Shown one piece after another: positions 27,935-37,671 of a stretch of 64,000 bases of DNA. The stretch is from Colwellia chukchiensis (GTDB lineage Bacteria > Pseudomonadota > Gammaproteobacteria > Enterobacterales > Alteromonadaceae). A program made the translations under genes and the position numbers. The notes under the pieces were generated by a model. The model was not told where the DNA came from and did no database searches. It saw only the letters and a list, made by a program, of their open reading frames with translations. The stretch is from NCBI RefSeq assembly GCF_002104455.1, contig NZ_NBOC01000009.1, positions 98,860 to 162,859 of the forward strand. Reading direction: 5' to 3'. Numbering within the stretch: the stretch's first letter is position 1; each line of letters opens with the position of its first letter.

Positions 27935-29251
27935 TTAGCAATTCTCGCTATTTTCAAGGCTACTTAGGCACGCTTGATAATGATGTAAGCTGCGTAATAT
28001 CAGAAACAATAACCAGCTAAACTCCGCCATTACCGCCAGTGCCAATAACACATAAAATTTTGGAAAGACGATAGTTAAAAGCAATAAAGCACAGCATAAA
28101 ACATGCAAAATAAACAACCAGCGACCATGACTTTTCAGCAGTAATTGCTGCATATTCGGTAAATGTGCCATGACATTAAAGTTAGTCAAACATAAATTTT
28201 GTAAATGGGTATAGGTCAAAAATGGAATTATCTTCAATAACATAGCTTCGATAATGCTAATCAAATAAAAATAAAGAAACACCGCGGCTAATAGAAAAGA
28301 CTTTTTTTCCACCAGCACCGGCACTAACCATTTATCAGGTGAGCAATAGAACAGCACTAACACTAAAAAACTCACACCAGCAAACTGCCAAAACTTAATA
28401 CTGGTGTCCGCTACTTTGCGCTTTCTTTGTCGAAAAAGCCTTAAATAGCTTAAATTAAAAACTGAGAAAACAAGCAAAATGCTTACAATTAATAATTGCC
28501 CAGCTTGACTACTTGGCGGCAAAGCAAACAAGGCTAACAGTAACAAAAACAACAAGCTGGGTAGGTATTTTGCCTGTAGTTTAGGAAAGTTAGGCGTCAC
28601 ATGAAACATTGGAATGATTTGTAAACTGACCGATATGATTAACAACCCCGCCCAGCCAAAACCACCAAATAATGCGTGGATATCGGTATAATTTTTATCT
28701 TGTAGAAAAATGAAGTATGACGCAAATAAGCCTGTATTATTAGCCACAAAAAGTAAGCCTAAAATAAGCACAAATACCAGAGATAATAACGCAAGTCGCA
28801 AACCAATTATGGTATGACCTTGACTTAGTTTCTTAATAAGTACATTCGCAACAGCAACAACATATAAGCCCCATGCCATTGCCAGCGTGATCAGTGCAAG
28901 CCAGCGAACAATCGCGTTTGGCAACACAAAACTTGACGCTAACGCTAAGCTACCAAGCACATGTAAGCTATGGCATATATTGGCAATCAAGCGTACATTA
29001 GGTATGCCAACACCCCCAATTACCGGCAAAAACTGATAGATAGCCCCCATCATTACCATAGAAACAAAGCCAAGGGTGAATAAATGAATAATTGCTAGCA
29101 TGCTTGGTTGCCAGCGGCTAAGCCAAGATTCTTCACCGCTAACAAGTATCACTAGCGCCGCAAGCATTAAAAATACACAGGCACTAATAAAATGTCGAAA
29201 CGGCACATTGATCGGTGGTAAAGCACTAAAAGATAAATTTGTACTGTTCAT
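27935..29251 (-). CDS. polytopic membrane protein resembling heme-copper oxidase subunit I / NnrS
   Basis: 438 residues with about 12 hydrophobic helices. Conserved-looking His residues lie in helices in the manner of heme or copper ligands: AIIHLFTLGFVSMVMMGAIYQ, HSLHVLG, DIHALFGGFGWAG and PMFHVTPNF. This resembles the NnrS/CcoN-like membrane family often linked to nitric-oxide stress. It is co-directional with and downstream of a DUF2249 gene and a hemerythrin gene, which fits an NO or oxygen-sensing role. No biochemical function can be read from sequence. Confidence 0.6.
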   Translation of the reverse strand: MNSTNLSFSALPPINVPFRHFISACVFLMLAALVILVSGEESWLSRWQPSMLAIIHLFTLGFVSMVMMGAIYQFLPVIGGVGIPNVRLIANICHSLHVLGSLALASSFVLPNAIVRWLALITLAMAWGLYVVAVANVLIKKLSQGHTIIGLRLALLSLVFVLILGLLFVANNTGLFASYFIFLQDKNYTDIHALFGGFGWAGLLIISVSLQIIPMFHVTPNFPKLQAKYLPSLLFLLLLALFALPPSSQAGQLLIVSILLVFSVFNLSYLRLFRQRKRKVADTSIKFWQFAGVSFLVLVLFYCSPDKWLVPVLVEKKSFLLAAVFLYFYLISIIEAMLLKIIPFLTYTHLQNLCLTNFNVMAHLPNMQQLLLKSHGRWLFILHVLCCALLLLTIVFPKFYVLLALAVMAEFSWLLFLILRSLHHYQACLSSLENSENC

Positions 29252-29332
29252 AATTAAATGATACTGACCAAAATAATAAGCAAAACCACTCTGTCATAAG
29301 CTTTAGGCTGCATAAACAGGCCATGGTCGCTT

Positions 29333-29593
29333 TCAGACATGACCTTTTAAAAAAGTAAAAAACTCAGCTTTATCTAGTGCATTAGCGATATATATATCAA
29401 CACCTTGCTCGGGCTTCTCTACACTATGATATAACCAGCCATTGGCAAGCAGACGTTCGTAAAGCGGATATGGCTGACGTTGGTGAGCCACCTTTAACAC
29501 CGCGCCGCGTGGCAAACTCGCTAAGGCTGATAAAATCACTTGCATGGGCTCAGGTGGCGGCAAACCGCAAACATTAACATCTAGGATATCCAT
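29333..29593 (-). CDS. DUF2249 (TusA-like fold) protein
   Basis: 86 residues. The family signature DVCGLPPPEPM, the RGAVLKVAHQRQPYPLY segment and the GW turn match DUF2249 proteins. These have a TusA-like fold and often neighbour hemerythrins and nitric-oxide-related genes. It begins 6 bp after the hemerythrin stop, so the two are one operon. Its exact role is unknown in the family at large. Confidence 0.8.
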   Translation of the reverse strand: MDILDVNVCGLPPPEPMQVILSALASLPRGAVLKVAHQRQPYPLYERLLANGWLYHSVEKPEQGVDIYIANALDKAEFFTFLKGHV

Positions 29594-29599
29594 AAACAG

Positions 29600-30058
29600 T
29601 TAATCACTTATGTCGGTGCCTGTACAATGCTCTGTCACACGCGTTAAGAGTGCCTCAGGGGCAGGTACACGTTGCTGCGTCATAGGATAAAGCATCATTT
29701 CTTCCTTCATGTTATGTTGCTGCATTAACACCATTAAAGTTTCAGAAGCACCAATATAGGCCTGCTGGTTTTTTTCATTCAGTGCCTGCGTTAAATCTGC
29801 AACTAATGCGCGCATTTGCTGGTGTTCACCACGCATCACTTGCGTCGGCCCTTGAGTAATGCCTGTGGCTTGCTCAAATTCAGGAAAAAGTATCTCTTCT
29901 TCGGCTTGTAAGTGTAGCTCTAACTCTTTTGCAAACTGGTTAAATGTTTGCGCCGCCAAGGGCCAGTTATTATCCGTTATAGCATTCTCTGCAGCGATAA
30001 AAACTTCGTCACATTCGCGATGCTTTGCTGTCATAAACTCAGGAATAGATGTCATCAT
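29600..30058 (-). CDS. hemerythrin HHE-domain protein
   Basis: About 152 residues, a four-helix di-iron bundle. Candidate ligands are His in KHRECDE, HLQAEEEILFPEF, GEHQQM and QQHNMKEEMMLYPM, the classic H...HxxxE...H...HxxxE pattern. Such proteins bind O2 or NO, or repair NO-damaged iron centres. The ATG at 30058 (MMTSIPEFM) is chosen because AGGA stands five bases upstream; a TTG at 30073 is less likely. First gene of a three-gene operon inserted between rpsO and pnp. Confidence 0.8.
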   Translation of the reverse strand: MMTSIPEFMTAKHRECDEVFIAAENAITDNNWPLAAQTFNQFAKELELHLQAEEEILFPEFEQATGITQGPTQVMRGEHQQMRALVADLTQALNEKNQQAYIGASETLMVLMQQHNMKEEMMLYPMTQQRVPAPEALLTRVTEHCTGTDISD

Positions 30059-30182
30059 TAATTTCCTCATCAAAAATTAAGGAAATTTTAACGAAACCAG
30101 CAGAACATTCTTTGATTTAGCATAATATTAAGGTTGTCAGCTGCTGCGTATAAATAAAAAACCGCCTTTGCCTGAAACAATA

Positions 30183-30200
30183 TAAGCTTGCGCAAGCTTA
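30183..30200. repeat. perfect 18-bp palindrome
   Basis: TAAGCTTGCGCAAGCTTA is fully self-complementary. It lies between the rpsO terminator and the hemerythrin operon, so it could be an operator for that operon or part of an RNA hairpin. Confidence 0.6.
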
Positions 30201-30301
30201 ATGGGCTAGGACTATGCAAGCTCAAGAGAGTTTCATTGGCTAGATAGGTGTATGTTCAGGCGACTATATTAGCGCCTTATAACGCTATGAAAAATAGCAA
30301 C

Positions 30302-30327
30302 AAAAAAGGAGCCCTGAGGCTCCTTTG
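30302..30327 (-). terminator. rho-independent terminator after rpsO
   Basis: AAAGGAGCC (30305-30313) pairs with GGCTCCTTT (30318-30326) over CTGA, with a U-run on the minus strand, 30 bp past rpsO. It separates rpsO from the downstream hemerythrin operon and pnp. Confidence 0.9.
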
Positions 30328-30356
30328 AAAATCTTTGCTTTACAGTAAAGCCCGTC

Positions 30357-30626
30357 TTAGCGACGTAGGCCTAATTTACCGATTAAGGCAGTGTAACGCT
30401 CAACGTTTTTACCTTTTAAGTAATCAAGTAATTTACGACGTTGGCTTACCATGCGTAATAAACCACGACGTGAGTGGTGATCATGGATGTGCTCTTTGAA
30501 GTGACCTTGTAAGTGGTTGATTTGTGTTGATAACAAAGCAACTTGTACTTCTGGAGAACCAGTGTCACCTTCAGATTGTGCGTATTCTGCAACGATAGCA
30601 GCTTTTTCAGCAGCGTTTAAAGACAT
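30357..30626 (-). CDS. rpsO: 30S ribosomal protein S15
   Basis: Binds 16S rRNA early in 30S assembly and often represses its own translation. 89 residues from the ATG at 30626 ([20 protein letters not shown]), the standard length, with AAGGT eight bases upstream. Conserved [12 protein letters not shown] and [24 protein letters not shown] are present. The extra 16 codons upstream in the frame are not family-like. Confidence 0.97.
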   Translation of the reverse strand: MSLNAAEKAAIVAEYAQSEGDTGSPEVQVALLSTQINHLQGHFKEHIHDHHSRRGLLRMVSQRRKLLDYLKGKNVERYTALIGKLGLRR

Positions 30627-30764
30627 AATATTTACCTTAATTTTAGTGTTTAATAATCGCGTCAAGCCGAACACTAACCCAGCAAGACGTTCAAAAGAGC
30701 GCGTATTCTAGCAATAATAACGCAAATTGCAAGATAAGTTACAATAGCGCGACTAGACTGTCAG

Positions 30765-31709
30765 TTATACCACGACGGTAATGCGTTTTGGCGCCACTAA
30801 ACCATCATCGTCTATTTGACCTACACCGATAAATTCACCTTGTTCAATGTCATCCCCGATAAACACTTGCACTAAGCCTTCAGTAGGCGCATTTGAACAT
30901 TGCACCGGATTACCGTGGCGCAAGAAATTGGCTGACATTTCATCAACAAACACCACAGGGATACCATCGCAAGCGGTTGCCATTGGCAATAATAACGGAT
31001 CAAGATACACAGACGGTGCAACGTCCTCACTTTTCGCTTGTTCAAGTAAGGCTTCAAGCTGCGCCATACTTACCATGCGATCAGTGGGGTAATTACCCAC
31101 AGCGCTACGGTGAAGCTGAGCAACATGCGCTCCACAACCAAGTAGCTCTCCTAAGTCATCAATTATGGTGCGAATATAAGTACCTTTTGAAACATGAATA
31201 TCTAAATCAACTTCATCGTCTTCAAAGCGCAATAAATCTAAACGAAATACGGTAATATCCCGTGATTCTCTCGGTACTTCAATGCCCTCACGCGCATACT
31301 TATATAACGGTTGCCCTTGATACTTTAAGGCTGAATACATAGACGGAATTTGCTGGCTTGTGCCACGAAATGAATCTAGCGCTGTTGCCAATTGCGCGGC
31401 ACTAACATTCACAGGCCTTTCGCTGACAACATCACCATCGATATCACTGGTGGTGGTGCGCACGCCTAGCTTAGCCGTAACCTGATAAGTTTTATCGGTA
31501 TCAAGTAAAAACTGTGAGAACTTTGTCCCTTCACCTAAGCAGATAGGCAGCATACCCGTTGCCAGCGGATCTAACGCGCCGGTGTGCCCTGCTTTTTGCG
31601 CAAAATAAATACGTTTAACTTTTTGTAAAGCCGTATTTGATGACATGTCGTATGGCTTATCAAGCAGCAACACACCATTAATAGCACGACCTTTTCGTTT
31701 TTTTGCCAT
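30765..31709 (-). CDS. truB: tRNA pseudouridine55 synthase
   Basis: Makes pseudouridine 55 in the T-loop of tRNAs. 314 residues, as in E. coli. N-terminal [15 protein letters not shown] and the catalytic motif [14 protein letters not shown] with Asp47 are intact, and the C-terminal PUA-like region is present. It starts 2 bp after the rbfA stop, within the rimP-nusA-infB-rbfA-truB operon. Confidence 0.96.
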   Translation of the reverse strand: MAKKRKGRAINGVLLLDKPYDMSSNTALQKVKRIYFAQKAGHTGALDPLATGMLPICLGEGTKFSQFLLDTDKTYQVTAKLGVRTTTSDIDGDVVSERPVNVSAAQLATALDSFRGTSQQIPSMYSALKYQGQPLYKYAREGIEVPRESRDITVFRLDLLRFEDDEVDLDIHVSKGTYIRTIIDDLGELLGCGAHVAQLHRSAVGNYPTDRMVSMAQLEALLEQAKSEDVAPSVYLDPLLLPMATACDGIPVVFVDEMSANFLRHGNPVQCSNAPTEGLVQVFIGDDIEQGEFIGVGQIDDDGLVAPKRITVVV

Positions 31710-31711
31710 GA

Positions 31712-32113
31712 TTATTCGTTCTCGGGTTTGTCGTCAGCAACATGGCCTTGATTTTTTTTATCTTCAGCAACGGCTTGATCAACCAAATTGCCCATACGCA
31801 CCCCTTCCACCATAGACTTATCATAAACAAATCGTAGCTCAGGCATAATACGAGCTTTAATACGTTTTGCTAATAATGTCCGAATATAGCTTGCCGCCTC
31901 ATTTAACACCGTAATTGAGTGATCAACATTTTGACCTTCTAAGGTGAAAAACGTTACAAAAACTTTGGCATAAGCGAGATCACGAGTCACCTCAACCGCA
32001 TTAACCGTTACCATGCCTAAACGGGGATCTTTTACTTCGCGTTGAATGATCATCGCAATTTCTTTTTGAATTTCTTGTGCCACTCGATCAGTTCGAGCAA
32101 ATTCTCTTGCCAT
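31712..32113 (-). CDS. rbfA: 30S ribosome-binding factor A
   Basis: Late 30S maturation and cold-adaptation factor with a KH-like fold. 133 residues. [27 protein letters not shown] at the start and [19 protein letters not shown] in the middle are typical. The tail is polar and dispensable-looking. It is coupled to truB. Confidence 0.95.
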   Translation of the reverse strand: MAREFARTDRVAQEIQKEIAMIIQREVKDPRLGMVTVNAVEVTRDLAYAKVFVTFFTLEGQNVDHSITVLNEAASYIRTLLAKRIKARIMPELRFVYDKSMVEGVRMGNLVDQAVAEDKKNQGHVADDKPENE

Positions 32114-32282
32114 TATATACTCCTAACAAAAACGGAGGCTAAGCCTCCATTTCTACATGTTTAATCTAAATATTTATCACTTTAAACTAGCGCTTACTTT
32201 GCCGTATACCTTGTGGAATTTACCGGTGAATACTGGTTAAATTCTTAATAAAGCAGCATCAGTAAGCGATAAATTTATAAAG

Positions 32283-34967
32283 CTACAGTGAACGTTTAAT
32301 TTCTACTGTTTCAAATACTTCAATTTGGTCGCCAACACGCACATCATTATAGTTCTTAACACCAATACCACACTCAGTACCGTTTCGAACTTCTTGCACA
32401 TCGTCTTTAAAGCGACGCAGCGACTCTAGCTCACCTTCGTATATCACCACGTTATCACGCAGTACACGAATAGGTGCTGAGCGCTTAATAATACCTTCAG
32501 TCACCATACAGCCGGCAATTGCACCAAGTTTTGGTGATTTGAACACGTCGCGAACTTGCGCTAAACCAATAATTTCTTGCTTAAATTCAGGCGCAAGCAT
32601 ACCACTCATCGCAGACTTAACTTCGTCAATCAAGGCGTAGATCACGCTGTAGTAGCGTAAATCTATTTTCTCTGTTTCAATTACTTTTCGCGCCGTTGCA
32701 TCAGCACGAACATTAAAGCCAACGATAATAGCATTCGAAGCCGCAGCTAACGTCGCATCAGTTTCAGTAATGGCACCAACACCACTACCAATAATACGCA
32801 CCTTAACTTCATCTGTTGAAAGCTTAACAAGTGAATCTGAAATCGCTTCAAGCGAGCCTTGTACATCAGACTTAAGTACAATGTTAACTTCAGAAACATC
32901 ACCAGTGGCCATGTTCGCAAACATATTCTCAAGTTTAGACTTTTGTTGACGCGCCAGTTTAACGTCACGGTATTTACCTTGACGGAATAACGCAACTTCG
33001 CGAGCTTTTTTCTCATCTTTAACGACCGTTGCTTCGTCGCCTGATTGTGGTACACCACTTAACCCGATAATTTCAACTGGAATTGATGGTCCTGCAGACT
33101 TAATGGTTTTGCCATTTTCATCTCGCATGGCACGAACACGGCCGTACTCTAAACCACAAAGTACGATATCACCTTGGTTTAACGTACCTTCTTGTACCAA
33201 TATTGTTGCTACTGGGCCGCGACCTTTGTCAAGTTTTGACTCAACCACCACACCATTCGCCATTTTATCGACGACAGCGGTTAGCTCTAAAACTTCAGAC
33301 TGAAGCAATACGGCATCAAGTAATTCATCTATGCCTAAGCCTGTTTTCGCTGAAACGTGACAAAATTGTACATCACCGCCCCACTCTTCAGATAAAACAT
33401 CATGCTGTGATAATTCACTTTTCACGCGATCTGGGTCAGCAGTTTCTTTATCCATTTTGTTAACAGCAATAATAATTGGCGAGTCTGACGCTTTCGCATG
33501 CTGAATCGCTTCAATTGTTTGCGGCATAACACCATCATCTGCGGCGACAACAATAATAACGATATCGGTTGCCTTAGCACCACGAGAACGCATGGCCGTA
33601 AACGCAGCATGGCCTGGAGTATCAAGGAAGGTGATCATGCCTTTATCTGTTTCTACATGATAAGCACCGATATGCTGGGTGATCCCCCCCGCTTCTCCAA
33701 CCGCGACTTTTGCTTCACGAATGTAATCAAGTAATGACGTTTTACCGTGGTCAACATGCCCCATAATCGTAACTACTGGCGCACGGGTGATTGCTTCACC
33801 TGTATGACCACGATCTGATAGTACCGCTTCTTCAAGGGCATTTTCTTTTACCAATACCACTTCTCGACCCATTTCTTCCGCCACTAAAGCGGCAGTTTCT
33901 TGGTCAATCACTTGGTTAATGGTCGCCATAGCGCCCATTTTAAACATAGTTTTAACAACTTCAGCGCCTTTAACCGACATTTTGTTTGCTAATTCAGCCA
34001 CTGAAATCGTCTCACCTATGCGCACTTCACTTAACTTAACTTCAACTGGCTTAGTAAAGCCATGCTTTAAGCTTTGTGGTGAAGATAGGCTTAATTTACC
34101 TTTACCTTTGGCATTGCGACCACGATTGTTACGGTCTTGACCCGCTGGCTTTTTCTTCTTACGACGACGGCCACTTTCGTCAGCAGAGTCACTTTTATCT
34201 TCTGCTTCTTGCGCGTACTTAGAAGAGGTTAAATGTACCACTTCTTTTTCTTTCGCTTTACGCTCAGCTTCTTGCGCTTGCCAACGTGCTTCGTTTTCTT
34301 CAGCAAGTTTGCGAGCGGCTTCTGCTGATAAGCGTGCTTCTTCTTCAGCTTTTGCCGTTAACTCGGCTTCTTGTTGTAAGCGTAGCTTTTTGGCTTCTTC
34401 AGTTTCTGTCACTGCTGCTGGCTTACTCGCTGATTCTTCGATATTTTTCGCCTTAGCGACTGCAGCTTGCTTAGCTTTTGCCTCAGCCTCTGCTTTCGCT
34501 TGCGCTTGTTTTTTCGCTTCTAACTCGGCTTTTGCCGCTGCTGCAGCGCGTGCATTTTCAGCTTCTTTGGCATCAGCTTCCGCTTTAGCTTTTGCTTCAG
34601 CCTCAGCTTGAATACGCGCTTCTTCTGCTGCTTTTGCTTCAGCTTCAGCTTGTTGTTGCACTTCTAAGTCGCTACGTTTTACATAAGTGCGCTTTTTACG
34701 AACTTCTACTTGTACAGACTTAGCTTTACTACCGTGACCTAACACTAAGGTCGATTTTTTCTTACGGCTTAAGGTCATTTTACTCGGGCTAGCGGTTGAA
34801 TCATCACCGTGTTGCTTTTTCAAATGCTCAAGCAAAGTTTCTTTTTCTTCTTGCGAAACTGAATCGGTTGCCGACTTTTTCACGCCTGAGTCTGCCAATT
34901 GGCTGACTAAGCGATCCACCGGTGTACCGATTTCTTTGGCAAGTTGTTCAACTGTTACGTTTGCCAT
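32283..34967 (-). CDS. infB: translation initiation factor IF-2
   Basis: GTPase that brings fMet-tRNA to the 30S P-site. 894 residues (E. coli long form 890). The order is an IF2 N-terminal domain ([14 protein letters not shown]), a long Ala/Glu/Lys-rich coil (about 90-260), a second N-terminal domain, then the G domain from about residue 400 with [20 protein letters not shown] and NKMDK. The C-terminal C1 and C2 domains end at KRSL. The coil explains large spurious open frames on the opposite strand. Confidence 0.97.
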   Translation of the reverse strand: MANVTVEQLAKEIGTPVDRLVSQLADSGVKKSATDSVSQEEKETLLEHLKKQHGDDSTASPSKMTLSRKKKSTLVLGHGSKAKSVQVEVRKKRTYVKRSDLEVQQQAEAEAKAAEEARIQAEAEAKAKAEADAKEAENARAAAAAKAELEAKKQAQAKAEAEAKAKQAAVAKAKNIEESASKPAAVTETEEAKKLRLQQEAELTAKAEEEARLSAEAARKLAEENEARWQAQEAERKAKEKEVVHLTSSKYAQEAEDKSDSADESGRRRKKKKPAGQDRNNRGRNAKGKGKLSLSSPQSLKHGFTKPVEVKLSEVRIGETISVAELANKMSVKGAEVVKTMFKMGAMATINQVIDQETAALVAEEMGREVVLVKENALEEAVLSDRGHTGEAITRAPVVTIMGHVDHGKTSLLDYIREAKVAVGEAGGITQHIGAYHVETDKGMITFLDTPGHAAFTAMRSRGAKATDIVIIVVAADDGVMPQTIEAIQHAKASDSPIIIAVNKMDKETADPDRVKSELSQHDVLSEEWGGDVQFCHVSAKTGLGIDELLDAVLLQSEVLELTAVVDKMANGVVVESKLDKGRGPVATILVQEGTLNQGDIVLCGLEYGRVRAMRDENGKTIKSAGPSIPVEIIGLSGVPQSGDEATVVKDEKKAREVALFRQGKYRDVKLARQQKSKLENMFANMATGDVSEVNIVLKSDVQGSLEAISDSLVKLSTDEVKVRIIGSGVGAITETDATLAAASNAIIVGFNVRADATARKVIETEKIDLRYYSVIYALIDEVKSAMSGMLAPEFKQEIIGLAQVRDVFKSPKLGAIAGCMVTEGIIKRSAPIRVLRDNVVIYEGELESLRRFKDDVQEVRNGTECGIGVKNYNDVRVGDQIEVFETVEIKRSL

Positions 34968-34988
34968 CTATATAATTCTCCCGGTGCG

Positions 34989-36485
34989 TTATTCTTCGTT
35001 AAACCAACAAATATTACGTGCGGCCATAATTAGCTCGCCCGCTTTGGTTTCATCTAATTCTTCAATGTCAGATATTTCATCAACACCTTGCTCAGCAAGG
35101 TCTTCTAACGTTGTGATACCGCGGCTAGCTAAAACAAACGCTAAATGACGTTCTAAGCCTTCAAGGTTTAACAAGTCTTCTGCTGGCTCTGCACCTTCGA
35201 GCGTTTCTTCACTTGCTAATGCTTGCGTCGTTATTGCCGCTTTTGCACGTTCACGTAATTCTTCAACAATCTCGTCATCCATACCGTCGATTTCTAGCAT
35301 TTCTGCTACCGGTACGTAGGCAATTTCTTCTAAAGAGCTAAAGCCTTCTTCCACTAACATTAAGGCGAAGTCTTCATCAAGATCGAGCTTCTCTGTAAAT
35401 AACGCCAACACTTTATCATTTTCTGCTTGGTGTTTTTCGTTCATATCCGCAACGGTCATGACGTTAAGCTCCCAACCCGTTAGTTGGCTAGCTAATCGAA
35501 TATTTTGACCGCTGCGACCAATCGCCATGGCTAAGTTGCCTTCTTCAACCGCAATATCCATAGTGTGTTTGTCTTCATCAACTATGATAGATGCTACTTC
35601 AGCCGGTGCCATGGCATTAATAACGTATTGCGCTGGGTTGTCGTCGTATAACACGATATCAACACGCTCACCGCCTAATTCACCCGATACAGCTTGCACG
35701 CGTGAACCACGCATACCTACACAGGCTCCAACTGGGTCTATACGTTTATCGTTGCTTTTAACCGAAATCTTAGCTCGAGAACCAGGGTCGCGTGCTGCGC
35801 CTTTGATTTCCAGCATTTCTTCGCCAATTTCAGGCACTTCCACGCGGAATAATTCAATTAACATTTCCGGCTTAGTACGACTAACAAATAATTGTGCGCC
35901 GCGGGCTTCCGGTTTAATTTCATACAACAAACCACGAACTCGGTCACCTGGACGGAAACTTTCCCGTGGTAACATATCATCGCGATAAACCATGGCTTCT
36001 GCATTATTACCAAGATCTAAAATGACACTATCACGGCTAGCTTTCTTCACTACACCGGTAATAATTTCACCTATTTGCTCTTGATAAGCATCTACAATAA
36101 GACCACGCTCTGCCTCACGAATTTTTTGAACGATAACCTGCTTGGCTGTTTGTGTTGTTACGCGATCAAATTTTACCGATTCAATTTGCTCTTCGATATA
36201 ATCGCCAACATTTAGCTCTGGATCATCGTATTGCGCTGCTTCAATGCTAATTTCCGCAAATGGATTTTCCATCGGCGTTTCGCTTTCATCTATGACTAAC
36301 CAACGACGGAAAGTATCAAACTCGCCTGTTGCGCGGTCAATACTGACTCGAACAGCAATATCACCTTCATACTTTTTCTTGGTTGCTGTTTCTAAAGCCG
36401 TTTCCATCGCTTCAAAGATGCTTTCTCGTGGCAGTGCCTTTTCGTTAGAAACAGCATCTACGACCAGTAATATTTCCTTACTCAT
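34989..36485 (-). CDS. nusA: transcription termination/antitermination protein NusA
   Basis: RNA-polymerase-bound elongation factor for pausing, termination and antitermination. 498 residues: an N-terminal polymerase-binding domain, S1 (about 135-200), two KH domains ([32 protein letters not shown]) and two C-terminal acidic repeats as in E. coli. It lies between rimP and infB, 21 bp upstream of infB. Confidence 0.97.
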   Translation of the reverse strand: MSKEILLVVDAVSNEKALPRESIFEAMETALETATKKKYEGDIAVRVSIDRATGEFDTFRRWLVIDESETPMENPFAEISIEAAQYDDPELNVGDYIEEQIESVKFDRVTTQTAKQVIVQKIREAERGLIVDAYQEQIGEIITGVVKKASRDSVILDLGNNAEAMVYRDDMLPRESFRPGDRVRGLLYEIKPEARGAQLFVSRTKPEMLIELFRVEVPEIGEEMLEIKGAARDPGSRAKISVKSNDKRIDPVGACVGMRGSRVQAVSGELGGERVDIVLYDDNPAQYVINAMAPAEVASIIVDEDKHTMDIAVEEGNLAMAIGRSGQNIRLASQLTGWELNVMTVADMNEKHQAENDKVLALFTEKLDLDEDFALMLVEEGFSSLEEIAYVPVAEMLEIDGMDDEIVEELRERAKAAITTQALASEETLEGAEPAEDLLNLEGLERHLAFVLASRGITTLEDLAEQGVDEISDIEELDETKAGELIMAARNICWFNEE

Positions 36486-36514
36486 GCTAATTAGCCTTTC
36501 TCATTATTTTAAAA

Positions 36515-36976
36515 TTATTTTTTATGGTTATAAATAAGGTTTGCCTTATCTATATTACTAATAACGAGTTCATATTCTTCGTTATCAACCATGACAATTA
36601 AACTATCATTTTCCACAGCGATTAACTTGCCTTTGAATTTTCGGCGGCCGTTTAATGGCATTGAAATTTTCACTTCTATGGTTTCGTCAATAACAGCGCT
36701 AAATTGTGCTTTGTTAAACAAAGGACGATCTAAGCCAGGCGACGAAACTTCTAAATTATATTCACTGCTGATCGGGTCTTCTACATCCAGAATTGCCCCA
36801 ACCTGACGACTGACTTCCGCACAGTCATCAACATCGATACCATCTTCATGGTCGATAAATAATCGTAAAACCGAATTATTACCGGCGCTGATATATTCAA
36901 CACCTAAAAGCTCTTTGCCGGTTTCTTCAACGGCAGGACGCAACATATCGGTTAATTTATCTGCAAACTTAGCCAA
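36515..36976 (-). CDS. rimP: ribosome maturation factor RimP
   Basis: Assists 30S assembly, acting on the S19-containing head. 153 residues. The N-terminal domain has DCAEVSRQVGAILDVEDPI and LEVSSPGLDRPL, and the C-terminal SH3-like domain follows. First gene of the rimP-nusA-infB-rbfA-truB operon, preceded by a structured leader with two terminator-like hairpins. Confidence 0.95.
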   Translation of the reverse strand: MAKFADKLTDMLRPAVEETGKELLGVEYISAGNNSVLRLFIDHEDGIDVDDCAEVSRQVGAILDVEDPISSEYNLEVSSPGLDRPLFNKAQFSAVIDETIEVKISMPLNGRRKFKGKLIAVENDSLIVMVDNEEYELVISNIDKANLIYNHKK

Positions 36977-36989
36977 TCATTTTTCTCCA

Positions 36990-37170
36990 ATTTAGTAGCG
37001 TTCAGAAACAAAAAAAGGGCATATAGCCCAGCGAGTTATCTTGCTGATATTGCACCTTTTCTCATTCGTAAGATACAAAAAAACCCCTAAACGCGGGGCT
37101 TATTCACTGAACCCACGATGTAAACCAAGCGGTGATGCTTCTTGGTTTTGTACAGTAATATCTTAGAAAA
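36990..37170 (-). ncRNA. putative rimP-operon attenuator leader
   Basis: On the minus strand a CCAAG...CTTGG hairpin (about 37123-37146) is followed by CCCC/GGGG with a U7 run (37078-37101), then GGGC/GCCC with another U7 run (37011-37030), just upstream of rimP. Gammaproteobacteria are known to have a structured rimP leader with a terminator. This arrangement fits that class by position and features, but I could not align it to a model. Confidence 0.5.
37078..37101 (-). terminator. terminator-like hairpin in the rimP leader
   Basis: The minus strand reads AGCCCCGCGTTTAGGGG followed by TTTTTTTG. No gene on that strand ends upstream of it, which points to attenuation of rimP transcription, not to the end of another gene. 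Confidence 0.75.
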
Positions 37171-37215
37171 TTAACTTAACTTAGAAAATAATCTATTCAG
37201 TGAAATATTACTGTA
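37151..37215. repeat. 11-bp inverted repeat with 43-bp spacer, and adjacent hairpin
   Basis: TACAGTAATAT (37151-37161) and ATATTACTGTA (37205-37215) are exact complements. A further hairpin, AGGCTTGCTAT and ATAGCAAGCCT around TTTT, lies at 37238-37263. They could be control elements between rimP and the divergent csrD-like gene. The rest of 37264-37550 shows nothing I can name. Confidence 0.6.
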
Positions 37216-37552
37216 TTCAAGCTGCGCAAATTATATAGGCTTGCTATTTTTATAGCAAGCCTAATTTCAAGGACATTTGACGAGAGCATAAAATATATAC
37301 GCCGCTAACAGCAATTAATTGCTAGCTTTTTGATACTGTTACCTCTTATAGTGTCGCACGCAGATTGCCGATAAGGTTTGGTCATAACTTACCAAGGTAA
37401 CTTGTGTAACCCATAAGCGTTAGCCGATAGCGTCTTGCTATGGTTACAGGCAATAAATTTAGCTAGCTGGTGCTGCTAGTATTGACACGACTAAACCTTA
37501 AAATCTAACGTCTTAACAAAAAAATTAATCATCAAAGTTCATTAACGCCGAC

Positions 37553-37575
37553 TATAATAATTATTGCGGTATAAT
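37553..37575 (+). promoter_or_regulatory. possible promoter for the csrD-like gene
   Basis: Two exact TATAAT hexamers lie at 37553-37558 and 37570-37575, about 100 bp before the chosen start. Neither has a good -35 element at 17 bp, so this is a weak call. Confidence 0.35.
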
Positions 37576-37671
37576 CAGATAGTTAGTAAATTATGCTAAT
37601 TCATGTTAAAAACGTTATTAGTGAGTTACTCGCTATCATCAAAACGTCAAAAACCAATACGTTGGAATAAT

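Noticed and set aside
30120..30180. FNR or NsrR box before the hemerythrin operon
   Set aside because: TTGATTTAGCATAAT has only one good half-site; no convincing second half.
34309..34611. Ala/Ser-rich open frame opposite infB
   Set aside because: It is the antisense reading of the Ala/Glu/Lys-rich coil of IF-2; low-complexity coding regions keep opposite frames open.
36977..37600. tRNA gene upstream of rimP
   Set aside because: I looked for a T-loop (GTTCRA) with acceptor-stem pairing in the place of metY/leuU and found only hairpins with U-runs.
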